Part shown: one piece after another, positions 13,201 to 23,379 of the stretch
Position numbering within the stretch: the first letter of the stretch is position 1
Layout: every line of letters starts with the position of its first letter
Assembly (NCBI RefSeq): GCF_000237925.1
Contig: NW_017385991.1
Span: forward strand, 558,001-622,000
From: Schistosoma mansoni
Lineage: Eukaryota > Platyhelminthes > Trematoda > Strigeidida > Schistosomatidae
Direction of reading: 5' to 3'
Length of the DNA stretch: 64,000 nt
The notes under the pieces: generated by a model
What the model was told of the DNA's origin: nothing
Seen by the model: the letters and a program-made list of their open reading frames with translations, nothing else
Database searches by the model: none
Translations under genes and position numbers: made by a program

Positions 13201-16200
13201 AACAAGAACTGATCAATAGATAGTCAAGAATATCAAAAAACGGGGTAGAATAAACCCTTATTGATAAAGATATAGATACCATATTCGTTGGACAAGTAAG
13301 TGGCTACGTGAATCTAGTGTATAATGTGTTCATTTTTAAAACGAAAGTTACTGTTGTAGTGTCGGTGACTATATTAAGCCCACATAACGTATTCTAGCTT
13401 CTGGACAGGCCAATTTATCCATCCTTCTTGAATCACGTTTTGACCTTGTTAATTATTTACTTATCAACCCTAAGCGTATGTGTGTGTACATCTTATCCTA
13501 CTCATCACATATCTGTAGTTTATTTTTGTGTGAATGTAAATATAGATTAACGCTTGATTAAATGGAGTTGGCTCACAAACCTCACTGCGCATCACTTTGT
13601 TTCGCTTCGTCCCTTTGATCGTCTGCCTGGATCAATGATTGTACAAAATATGCGTATTTAAAATCCTTTCTCGTATTCGACTTGTTTTAATTCCGTTATT
13701 CACTAACGCGAGTTAATTCGATAATTATATACGAGAATAGGCTACATGTATATCTCAATAACAATCAATCATACGATCCAACTGGAGTCAGATCCCGGGC
13801 CACAAAAGTGGTGAGCCCGTCGACAATATCAATCTATCTAATCGACGTCAAAATGTGGGGCCCCACTAAATTGGTGAGCTCGACGTGATAATCGATTTCA
13901 GATTGGATGAGAGCGTTTATCATCGTTCTGGGTAACGCATCTGCCACTTCGTTATTATTGCCTTATATTAATCATTTTGCTCTTCTATTCGGTACGCAAC
14001 ATTATGCCTCAACATACACAAGGGAAATGCAAGATCCTGAAAAACAACGAAACGAACACCAATCCAATCACACTTGATGAAGGAACTCTGGAAGAGTTGG
14101 AAATTTTTACGTACTTGGTCAGCATCATCAATAAACAAGGATGATCTGGTACAGATGTAAAGAGATGGATTGACAAAGCAAGGGTAGCACTCTTACAATT
14201 GAAGAATATATGGAACTCAAAACGACGTTCAACCAACACCAAAGCCAGAATTTGCAATATAAACGTCAAGACAGTTAGTTCTTTTGTACGGAACTAATAC
14301 TTGAAGAACTACTAAAACCATCGTCAAAATTGTACACGTATTTCCAAACAATTGGTTACGCAATATACTTAATGTCCGTTGGTCGGATATCCTTAACAAC
14401 AACCTATAGTGGGAGCGAACAAGTCAGTTTCCATCTAGAGAGGAAATTAAGAATGAATGCTGGAGGTGGATAGGACATACATCTTAGAAATCATCAAACT
14501 TCATCACGAGGCAAGCCCTAACTTAGAATCCTGATGACAAAAAAGAGTTGTTGACCAATGCATACATTGTGCCGAGAATTGAAGGTAGACATCAAGAGAA
14601 TAAACAGAACGTGAAGAAACCAGAAAGGGGGCCTAGGACAGAGTTGTTTGGAGACCGCTAAATGGCGCTCTATGCTCCCACTAGGAGTAACAGGTGTAAT
14701 TAAGTAAATAATGTATAAGCATATTATTTCACTACAAAAAAAGTCTGTGTTACTGCTGGTCAGTTGTATCACTTCTCAAAAGCAGTTCTTTCAGAATATA
14801 TGTTTATAATTCGGTCTTTGGAAGTGGTTAATTAACCACATAGCGTAGTATGTATCAACCAACATTCTATTCATCATCATATCTAATTCTGATTATTATG
14901 ATTATTATTTTGCTCATTCTTTCTATAATTCAATTTAATATTTTTCTTTAGGCTCAGCGCATTGTTATTGTACATGTTGTAATAGACCAATGCCAAGTCG
15001 AACAACAACAATTCCACAACTACATGGTATAAATCGAACAGAATGTGAAGTATGCCGGCGTACATTTTGTTCTTTAGTCAATCCATATGGATGTTCAACA
15101 TGTGATGGTTATTGTTTATCTCGTGTACAAGGTGAGTAGTCATGTGTCCACTAGCGAACGTTGTCCCAAGTTGGCACATATGGTTATCAGCTTAGAAAGG
15201 GTTAATTGGTAATAATATTGATGTTAGTAGCGAATAGGCGCAGAGAATTATACGTAAAAGTTCTATTTTTATCATTGTTTACATTATGGATCAGTCTCTA
15301 TTGGTTTATGTGTCTCCTGACAGAACTAAACCAACTTGGACTTTTAAATTAATTTAGGTCGTGGCTTGTGGTGGAATCCAAGACTCATATTTTGTCCTTT
15401 TGGGGACTTGCCAGCTAGTAATCAAAGGCCATATTGGAGCAGTTCGCTCAAGATAGACATATGTTACTAGAGACTGGTGATTATTAACAAAATGAAAATA
15501 TCAAACTCTTACGTGTAATTTAACAACCGTTGAACGAGTTAGTGGTCATCTGAAACAAGTAGTTTAGTGAGTGGCTCATTGAAGTGATAGATATTGGGTT
15601 CAATTCTAAGTGTGGACGTCAGCTTTATGATCCAGGTACATCTAAATGGCAAGTTCTAGACAAAACAAAACTCATTTCCTGGATTCCACCGTAAGCCACA
15701 ATTAAAATGAAGAATATGGTTTGAGAATAAATAATAAGATGAGAGTTTTGAAATAAGTGAAGATCGAATGCATCTAGGCCAGCGCTATAAATATAAGTTA
15801 ATTACAATTAGAATTTCAAATCATAGCTGATTATCATTGCACGAAACTCAATCAGGACGTTTGTCCCTCCTGAAACTGCTTGGATTACTAATCAAGAACT
15901 TTATGAACTGGTGTTGTTATAATGTAACTTAACCTCTTTTAATCTTCATCCAATCTACTTCTAAACTGTTGTGATGGCTCTCAGAAAGCTCAGCGAAGCC
16001 TCCGGAGGGTCTAAGGGAGCCTAAGAGGTTCCGCCCAATCAGAACCGAACTTTCTAGAATATCAATGTGGTATACTATGATTGGACAGTTGTATAACTTC
16101 CTACTTCCTGATTGGCCGGATTTTGATGTTATAGTCTATACTAAAAACTACAAATACCCCTGTTTTTCTGTGCATTTTTAACACTCAATAACTGCTTCTC

Positions 16201-19200
16201 CTACTCTCTTCCGTCTTTTGATTCGCGACTGTGGGTTTCTTCTCGTTCGAGTACCGATAGCCGTATACCGTATTAGAGTAATCAAGTAGAGGACATAACA
16301 TAATCAAGCATTTGTTGCACTTTTGAGTATGTGTTGGTGGTTTAGCATGTGTAATGCATGTTTCAGTTATCCCAAACATCTCAATCAAGTAACGTTTTTA
16401 TACGCATAAACATACATCTAACCTTAACATTGCTTACTTGATCTTCTTATCTTACAACCTGGTTGTCTGTCAAAACATCTATCATCTAGTGTTCACAGTG
16501 CTTATGTATTTTCTAACTTCCAACTAAGTATGTCCCAGGTTTAAACTCCAATAGTTGTCATACCCCCTGAAGTGTGTGGTTCAAATCCGATTACATAAGC
16601 CTGTACTACTACTTGATAGATGAAATGTATTAATCATCTGTTTGGCTAATGGACAAAATTTCACTAGTTAAATTCTTTTTCTTGATATTTTATTTATTGG
16701 ATAATATTTTTGAATGACTTCTTTGTTGATATCTGTCTTGAATATTTCAGATTTGACTCGATACAATTCAATACCTCGTAATTTATTATTGAATAATCGT
16801 ATAGAGACAAGAATTCTTGATGTAAGTTGTTTATATTGAATGAAAGAATTCTACAGTCTTTTTTCTTCCATGTGTATTCGATAACTTAATGCATGATTTA
16901 CACTTCATTACGAGGTCTATTGAGTTCTAAAAGTTACATGTGTATGGGTGTTTTTTTGCGATAAGTATTCGATCACTAATTCATCCTCTTAACACTTGAT
17001 CAACCCAAGTATAGATCAGGTGAAGACGAAGACTGTGCATACAGCTGTATTGTCGAATGATACTTACCGTTCATGCACGTTTATTAATGACCAGAATAGC
17101 CCAAATAACTAGGTCAATAATCCATTTTACTCAAAATAACTTACTCTTACATGTTCCTTACCTACCTTCGGTTATCGTGTAATTTGTCCTATTTGGTTAA
17201 ACAGTATGTAACCACTGTTGCTACAGTGTATTTGTTCCATTAGCCAACCTTTTCCTTCACAGTTCTAGAAACATAAAATTAACTACATCGTTTTTACAAG
17301 TGGAACCTCAATGTTTTTGATTCATATGAAGGGAAATTATTTGTTAAATTTAATACTGTCTCTGGATCAGTTCTTTGGATGATAAATTTAGATTGCTGCT
17401 TCTCAAGCATTTTGGCTCTTTCTCATATCAAGCACTATATCTAGTCTTTATGAAGTTTTTCATCCTACATTTTTGAACGTAAAGTATTCAAGACTGAAAG
17501 ATATGATATGATGACCTAGGCCTTAGATAGTTGAAGTACAAATAATGTGGAATTGTGATTCTCCAATCGCTCATAGTATGTAACCACTTTTTAAGAAGGA
17601 AAAATCATATTAGTTATATCTGTTGATTATAAACAGTTATCAGTATAGGGTTGTGGAGATTGTTGAGTTTCTTTGAGATCATAGACTGATATTTTTGAAC
17701 TTTTGGAAACTCGAAAGCACCGAAAATCCGTTTCATTCTAACACGGAACTCCTCAGCAACGTGCATCCCAGATCCCGCACACAGGACTCCAATCCAGAAC
17801 CCTTGATTTCGCCCTCGAACTCTTAACAGTGTAATAATATTGTAAATACATGTTCATACAATAAACTATTGATTAATTAATGTCACGTACTACTCAGTTT
17901 GGTGTATATAAACCTGACTGTTAATCAGTACGAACTATATAAAACTCAGTATATTCTGATATTCGTTTTGATTTATTTTGGTTGTCAAATAAATCCTCAC
18001 CTATCGTCTTTATGTTCTTATTTGCGACGTGCGTTTCACGAGTTTAGTCATTCAGTAGCAGTTACCTGCTGTTACATCAATTGCCGATGAGTATTTTAGG
18101 AAGTAAAATAAATCTTTTACTGAAGTCAATTTTCGTGTTCTTATTTGCAAGGGTTAACTGCAAGGGTTTTCAGTTTCAAGTATTACAGTACATCTCATGG
18201 TTACAATACCCTGACTTGAATATTATCGGTTGTCTGAATCTGATTATAACTCTTTTCTGACATCGTTTATTTGAATTACAAACAACAGAATAATTTTTCG
18301 ATTAATTTTGTTTACTAAAACCATCTGTTCCAATTTGATCTTCACTTCAATGATTCAACTCGCTTATGTTCATTTGATGCCCCCAAATGCCATGGTACGG
18401 CCGAGAGAAAGGAGAGTCCGCTCTCCCTTTCGAAATACTCTCACATGGCCATGCGTAATATAGCCTCTGCCAGGGAAGTCCTACTCACTGCCTTCTCGTG
18501 GCATTACTGTTGTTTACGAAATTGAGAGGACGAAAAGCGAATGTCCGGCGCTTTAACCTGATTGGTGGACATGGCGCGTCCACCTAGGGTAGTTGGAAAA
18601 CCCTGATTCTAAACCAATGGTGCACATGGGCTCCAGGATCCTGAAGGAACAAATGGCGTATGGACCAATCGTTGGTCACCGGCTACCATGAGACTGCATC
18701 TCCTTAAGATGCTCCACTGCCTTTTGGACTAGACCTTCAGGTCGAAGGCTCGGGGTGCGGCCACCTAATAAAACCACCTGCTTCAGTTTGGGTACCTGAA
18801 CAGTATCACAGCCCTCACACAAATCAAATGAGATTTGTGGGGCGCATATATATCTGGTGCCCCTTTGTACCAATATTTGTGTGTTTAAATAAAATGTTCA
18901 TTTGATATCATGTAGTGTTACCTTGGATTGTTCAAAGCTATAATATATCCATTTAAATTAAATCTAATGCGTGTCAATGATTAGAAGCGACTTTACTTAT
19001 TCGATTTACTTTTAATAAACTGATTCATTCAGTATCAGGATATTAACATGACAATAAACAAAACCGTAAAACAAACGGCAAGACTATAATTTATGGACGA
19101 GCCAATCAGATTCGTTTGAGGGATTTCAAGGTCACGGCGCCTATTTCAGTACCTGGTGCTCATGTACGATCGGTTCACAGAGAATTTTAGAGAAGACTTG

Positions 19201-20955
19201 ACAATTAAGCAGCTACAACAAATGAAACTACTAAGAAGTTCCTGTATTTGTGATTGCGGGTATTAAATGAGTTGTAGACCTTGTGCAGACTACCGTGATA
19301 TTGTCCTTCGATGTAATATATGTTGAAGGAAGACGTTTGCTAGAATAGGAATCTTTATTGCTCGATCCAGATTGAGACTAAGGCATATTATAATAATTGC
19401 CGCCAACTGTATAATAAAAGTACCAGTAACATTGGCTGCAATAATCGCAGATGTTACTAAAGCTTCGGCTGTTCAGTTGTATGAATGTTGTAGGGACATA
19501 TCCATAATAAAAATGATAAACATACACAACCGGAGTACACAAGCAATGATGAAGCTATGTGTTCTAGGCTGAGAGGGTTTTTGTGACCTTATCATGGTTC
19601 CAGAGACCAACTATTATGGAGCCAGATGGATGAGTTACTCTACCTTATGGATTACAATTTTGGAACCTTTGAACCTTTCTCTAACCTTGACATGTTTTGG
19701 GACCATATAGAAGAAGTGTATCCATTTCAATTCTTTGGTTTTGTATAATATATCTTTACTCTATGTTGACTGTTAACTGATTGGCTAACATTTCTCGAGG
19801 TCACTTAAGATTCGTTCAAAGGTCGTTCATAAATTATAGTCTCCCCTATACTGGATTCGATATAGCGTAGAATAACTGGCGTTCACTAATAGATAAAACA
19901 ACTCCCTAACTGGAATTGGTTTCCAACGAAAATGACCTTAATAGTGTACATGCTTTGCGAAATCACCCAACTTACTAACCTTTTGGAGCTAGATTTCACC
20001 ATATATTGAACTCAGTTTGCATACCATGAATCGATTGTAGTTAGATCTTTGTACTGTCAGATGCCAACTCAACGATCTAGAGGTTAACCACTGACTTTGA
20101 GCATTGAGGTCCCATTCTCTGGTAGGGTCGTTCATGCTCACTTTTGAAAAGTCTCACAATGTAAATAAACAGACAAGATGGTGGTTGGAGGTGGTTAACA
20201 GGAAACCCTGGACCCGGGTTTCGTGCTACTTGATACTCGTCAGCAAGGTGTACCTGTAATCTTAAGGGGACTGATGCTCCCTAACGGATTCGATCCCGTG
20301 TCATTCAGCTTCACAGTCAGAGACGTTACCACTGAGCTACTCGTGCCGCGATCGACCTCCTGTAGGACTGAGATGTAATCACAATTGATTGATCACTGGG
20401 TGGTGATCAATGTCACCTAGACTAGTGGCCACATTGCAACTTGATCGATAGCCTTCGATGATCAACACTAAGGACTTGACACGCATGACATTGATCACCA
20501 CCCAGTGGTCAATCAATTTTGAAATAAACAAACTGTTCAACACTTCCTAGTTTTCAATGATATCCCATCTAAGGTCAATCTTTGGTAAACACCACCCGTG
20601 GATAAAACTTCTTTCAAAGAAACTTTCATTTTCTATTTCTTTTTCTTAGGATTATCTTACTTCAAAAGGTGTTACAATTCCAACATTTATTAATCATTGT
20701 TTAACATACTATATGAATACAACAACAATTTCTTCATTATGTACATTAAATGGTAATTCATTAATTTGTAAACATTGTGGTGAACGTTTACTTAGTCAAT
20801 TAGCTTATCAATATCGTTTAACTATATGTTCAAATGAATTACCAAATGATGTAATTAATAAACCAAATTGTTATTATGGACGTTATTGTCGTTATCAAAG
20901 TTATAATTATAATCATGCTAGACGTTTTAATCATATTTGTGAAAGATCAATTTAA
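7209..20955 (+). CDS. CHFR: CHFR, FHA-RING E3 ubiquitin ligase (11 exons)
   Basis: Exons read from splice sites and frame: 7206/7209-7341, 7395-7598, 7651-7852, 7905-7974, 8034-8112, 8170-8231, 8279-8319, 9420-9682, 14952-15131, 16751-16821, 20650-20955. All introns are GT-AG, phases agree, and the sum is 536 codons plus stop. Exons 1-2 hold an FHA domain (WARLL start, SNPHCLL matching the family S-x-x-H, TGT loop, LHTGDYFYLL). Exons 3-5 hold a complete C3HC4 RING (CVIC, QPCLHSFCTLC, CPMC) and the NHQLNNLVDVFLRKHP helix seen in CHFR. Exons 8-11 hold the cysteine-rich region (CTCCNRPMP, CEVCRRTFC) and a terminal PBZ-type finger (CYYGRYC ... FNHIC). CHFR is known as a mitotic-stress checkpoint ubiquitin ligase; the PBZ finger binds poly(ADP-ribose). 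The ATG at 7209 lies just after a strong acceptor (T-rich, CAG at 7203-7205). A trans-spliced leader or a noncoding upstream exon is therefore possible, but the length before the FHA tryptophan fits the family. The FHA arginine after the TIG strand is replaced by serine. Confidence 0.93.
8320..9419. other. CHFR intron 7 (1.1 kb), no repeat recognised
   Basis: First long intron after six micro-introns. AT-rich, with no element identified. Confidence 0.6.
9683..11590. other. Proximal part of CHFR intron 8, no feature recognised
   Basis: The intron runs 9683-14951. This first part shows nothing I can name; the distal part holds a Merlin element, an LTR and an RTE fragment. Confidence 0.5.
11600..12570 (+). 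repeat. Dispersed repeat split by the Merlin insertion
   Basis: 11600-11728 and 12499-12570 together match a continuous sequence at about 51170-51320 (ATACCTTTGTA ... AGAGTAAA ... TATAACATTAAACTTATC, then AAATGCTCA ... CTGTATATAACATGC). The 51-kb copy is an empty site for the transposon. Confidence 0.75.
11729..12498 (+). mobile_element. Merlin-type DNA transposon, non-autonomous, copy 1
   Basis: 770 bp, bounded by an 8-bp target-site duplication AACTTATC (11721-11728 and 12499-12506). Terminal inverted repeats of about 23 bp (GGCAAGACTATAATTTATGG at the left; the right end reads GGTGAGACCATAATTTATGA on the other strand). Inside, 12024-12224 keeps a transposase-like block (IIAANCI ... APVTLAAIIADVTKASAVQLYECCRDI), preceded by RIGIFIARSRLRL. 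This resembles the N-terminal half of the IS1016/Merlin transposase. The DDE catalytic part is absent and the frame upstream has stops, so the copy could only move in trans. It sits in CHFR intron 8. Confidence 0.82.
13424..13746 (+). mobile_element. Ty3/Gypsy-type LTR, copy A, with short leader
   Basis: Matches the LTR at 25266-25627 along its length (TTGTTaATTATT, GATTAACGCTTG-TTAAAT, CTGCGCAT blocks) and ends GGCTACA. The following ~200 bp carry a duplicated GGGCC...GGTGAGCYCGTCGA motif and may be retroelement leader. Decayed; no coding parts seen after it. Confidence 0.6.
13990..14715 (+). mobile_element. RTE-clade LINE (SR2-like), 3' end of ORF
   Basis: Pieces in the + strand read like the C-terminal part of an RTE reverse transcriptase: NIHKGKCKILKNNETNTNP, TLDEGTLEELEIFTYLVSII, RVALLQLKNIWNSKRRSTN, VRWSDILNNNL and WRWIGHT, then the terminal ...YAPTRSNRCN region. 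Frames shift and stops occur, so it is dead. Truncated at the 5' side. It lies in CHFR intron 8, directly upstream of exon 9. Confidence 0.82.
15967..16340 (+). mobile_element. LTR-like repeat, family D, copy 1
   Basis: Starts TGTTGTGATGGCTC, contains two GATTGG-type CCAAT motifs and a TATA-like ACAAATACCC, followed by a CTTCTGATTCGCGACTGTGGG-type block. Related copies start at 45459 and 53094. The TG start and promoter-like layout suggest a solo LTR; the 3' boundary is unclear. In CHFR intron 9. Confidence 0.5.
16850..17630. other. Part of CHFR intron 10, no feature recognised
   Basis: AT-rich intron sequence between exon 10 and the diverged SINE that follows. Confidence 0.5.
17640..17840 (-). 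repeat. Diverged tRNA-SINE relative (S0-like)
   Basis: GGGTTGTGGAGATTGTTGAG tail followed by a body with CCGTTTCATTCTAACACGGA...CTCCTCAGCA. Same design as the copy at 50815-51035, on the - strand. Confidence 0.55.
18379..18893 (+). mobile_element. ~515-bp retroposon (family R), copy 1
   Basis: Runs from GCCCCCAAATGCC to GTGTTTAAATAAA, flanked by a perfect 13-bp target-site duplication ATGTTCATTTGAT (18366-18378, 18894-18906). Variable-length duplications plus a TAAA-like tail indicate LINE-mediated insertion. No tRNA-like A/B boxes seen at its head. In CHFR intron 10. Confidence 0.85.
19077..19846 (+). mobile_element. Merlin-type DNA transposon, non-autonomous, copy 2
   Basis: 770 bp, differing from copy 1 by only about four bases by eye, with the same inverted termini and the same transposase remnant (19372-19572). 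The 8 bp on its two sides (AAACAAAC, TATACTGG) do not match, so no target-site duplication is visible. In CHFR intron 10. Confidence 0.82.
20165..20361 (-). repeat. Hammerhead SINE, second family (S2), copy 1
   Basis: On the - strand: a tRNA-like head (GTAGCTCAGTGGTAACG ... GGATCGAATCC), then a hammerhead core, then GGGTTTCCTGTTAACCACCT. The head and the ribozyme stems differ from the S1 family at 48-54 kb. Confidence 0.75.
20199..20254 (-). ncRNA. Hammerhead ribozyme (S2 type)
   Basis: CTGACGAG and GAAA core elements and a GTC cleavage triplet are present; ACCC/GGGT closes stem III. Stem II (GTAT.../...GCAC) carries a mismatch compared with the 42.9-kb copy, so activity is probably reduced. 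Confidence 0.65.
20382..20517. repeat. Inverted repeat: two S2 tail ends facing each other
   Basis: TTGATTGATCACTGGGTGGT at about 20382 is repeated in inverse orientation as ACCACCCAGTGGTCAATCAA at about 20497-20517. Between the arms is S2 tail sequence in + orientation. It could fold into a ~30-bp hairpin stem. Confidence 0.75.
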
Positions 20956-21236
20956 TGAGATTTTTTTGGATTCTTTCATTATTCTACTACTACTAATTTT
21001 GCCAGTAGTAGTTATGAGTAGTATATACAGTTTGCTTTGTTGTTTTTTTTCGTTTTTGATTTCTTAATCGATTTGACAATCTATTTACTTTATTGAAAAC
21101 TTTTGCATTTACCTTATAATAGAATCATAGAGACTGATTGTGTAATCACTATTTTGTTTTTTTTCTCCTTTTGTTTATTTTTTTTGTTCCCTTGAAAAAC
21201 AAAATTTGTTTATCAGGATTGTTATAATTTCTATTA

Positions 21237-21242
21237 AATAAA
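21237..21242 (+). promoter_or_regulatory. Likely CHFR polyadenylation signal (AATAAA)
   Basis: First good AATAAA after the CHFR stop, 282 nt downstream. The stretch from the stop to here is T-rich and has no other feature, so the 3' UTR probably ends just beyond, before the retroposon that starts at 21329. Confidence 0.45.
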
Positions 21243-21328
21243 CCAAATATTCATTATTTCAATGTGTATGTATTTTTTGGATATATCTGTCCATTTTGTA
21301 AACAACGAACCAATAGGTACATGTAGTT

Positions 21329-21830
21329 GCTGTGCCTTCGAAGTGCCCTGGTACGGCCGAGAGTGGGGAGAGGCCACCCTCCATCTCGAAATACTCTCAT
21401 ATGGCCACGCGTATATAGCCTCTGCCAGGGAAGTCCTACTCACTGTCTTCTCGTGACACTACTGTTGTTTACGAAATTGAGAAAACGAAAAGCGAATATC
21501 CGGTAGCGTCTTTAACCGGGTTGGTGCACACGGAAAGTCCACCTAGGGGAGTTGGAAAACCCTGATTCCAAACCAATGGTGCACATGGGCTCCAGTATCC
21601 TGAGGGAACAAGTGGCGTATGAATCAGTCGTTGGTCATCAACTACCATGAGACTGCATCTCCTTACGATGCTCCGCTGCCTTGTAGATCAGATTTTTAGC
21701 TCAAAAGGCTCCGGATGTAGTCCCCTAAGAAAACCACCTGCTTCAGTTTGGGTACATAGGCCACAAGTGAGATTTGTGTGGCGCATATGTATCTGGTACC
21801 CATTTGTACCAATATTTATGTTTAAATAAA
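21329..21830 (+). mobile_element. Retroposon family R, copy 2
   Basis: Full length, ending TGTTTAAATAAA. Flanked by the 8-bp duplication ATGTAGTT (21321-21328, 21831-21838). Inserted less than 100 bp after the likely CHFR poly(A) signal. Confidence 0.85.
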
Positions 21831-21839
21831 ATGTAGTTT

Positions 21840-23240
21840 CTGTAATCTGTTTCTTTCTTTTGAATTTATAATTAAAACCTTCAGAATAAGCATAATGTAT
21901 GCGAAAATACGAACTAATTGATGATAATCTCAAACTCCAATCGTTTGCACACAATAATTACCTAGTGGTTATTAATAATAGTAATGAATAGCAACTATAC
22001 TTCTGTTTGATAGTCTGCCTAATGGCTTGTGCGGACTCAAAATTCCTGTTAATAAATAGACCTAGACCAGGGTAAATACATTCACGTGCACTGTTGAAAT
22101 CTGTAAAAAAGGTTGTTTATGAACGGTGAATTCTGTATGACAATATGAAAAACTGTACAAAGCAATGTATACCGAATCGGTAAATATAATTACAAATGAA
22201 ATAAAATATATCTGAAGGACTCTTCACTCAGCAATTGCAGTCATTTTTACAGTAATGTTGTATCAGATAGGAATACTAAGCAATTAAACATTAGGAATTG
22301 ATATCACTTACTTGGGGAAGGGTAGAGATGATCCTGACAACCCAAAAGTAGTGTTCTAACCGAAAAAGGGGAAAAATAACAACATGTAAATCGCTGTGAT
22401 GTGATCCGTTAACTGTTCAAAACAGTAGACTTAACACCATGAAAATCAAATATCCCATCGGGGATAGTTCTAGTCAACTGAATTAATTGAAAGAACGATT
22501 TCCCACTATGGCAGTTATCAGAATTCGAGATCTGAAATAAAACTTGGGTGAAGCGGATAAATCTTCTAATTGAACGCTAGATTTGGTTTCCTAAGCTGTT
22601 TTAGTAACCCTCAGCAAATTGTACACTAGTGAAATATGGAAGAAGCTTCTACTCCAAGGTTCACTTACGTACAGAAAATCTAGGGTATCAATAGCATTTT
22701 TGATGGCTTTTAACTCCGAAAAGTTCTGGAACGCCACTAAACATAGTAGCAGTATAGGCAGTCACCCAATCAGAAACGTGTTATGTGGTTTTTCACTTTT
22801 TAGATGTTTCTGGTGAAAATATTGAATTCTGATTGCATACAATGTCTTTCAAAACTCTTTTTTTAAGGAATTCTCTCGGTCTACCCACAGACACAATGAT
22901 CTAAACCTTAAAAACTTATCAGTGTTGACCACTTCGAAAATTGCAAATAAGCTGGTAAGAATAACTACAAATTAACCGAAAGATAAAATGTGTAGGTACA
23001 ATCGGTAATATAAGAAGCGGTACATTTAAAGAAAGAATAAAGGAACAAGCAAAGGAAATTTTCTCGTGTATTCTTATAGGCACATACAAATGGATTCTTC
23101 ATCAACCACGCAACAGTTGAAGTCACCTGAATCTGACTGAGTGATAAAGGGCAGAAACAAAGGAAACTGATAGTTAAAATGCACAACATTTGTCAATAAA
23201 CCCGAATCGTGAGAAGATTGGACACCTGAAAGGGTTTTTC
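21840..23240. other. Intergenic, no gene recognised
   Basis: AT-rich. Short reading frames (22619-22816 +, 22965-23189 -) lack recognisable motifs. Part may be a decayed continuation of the LINE that follows. Confidence 0.5.
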
Positions 23241-23242
23241 TG

Positions 23243-23262
23243 CATATATATATATATATATT
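23243..23262. repeat. (AT)n microsatellite
   Basis: Uninterrupted AT run. Confidence 0.9.
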
Positions 23263-23379
23263 AGTTTGTGACGTTCCGTGGATGTTTTTCTCGATTAACT
23301 TTCTTCTTGCAACTGTAATACGCTATAAGGTTGGTGACATATATAACTACAGTTAAACTGAGGATCGGAGAACTAGGAG

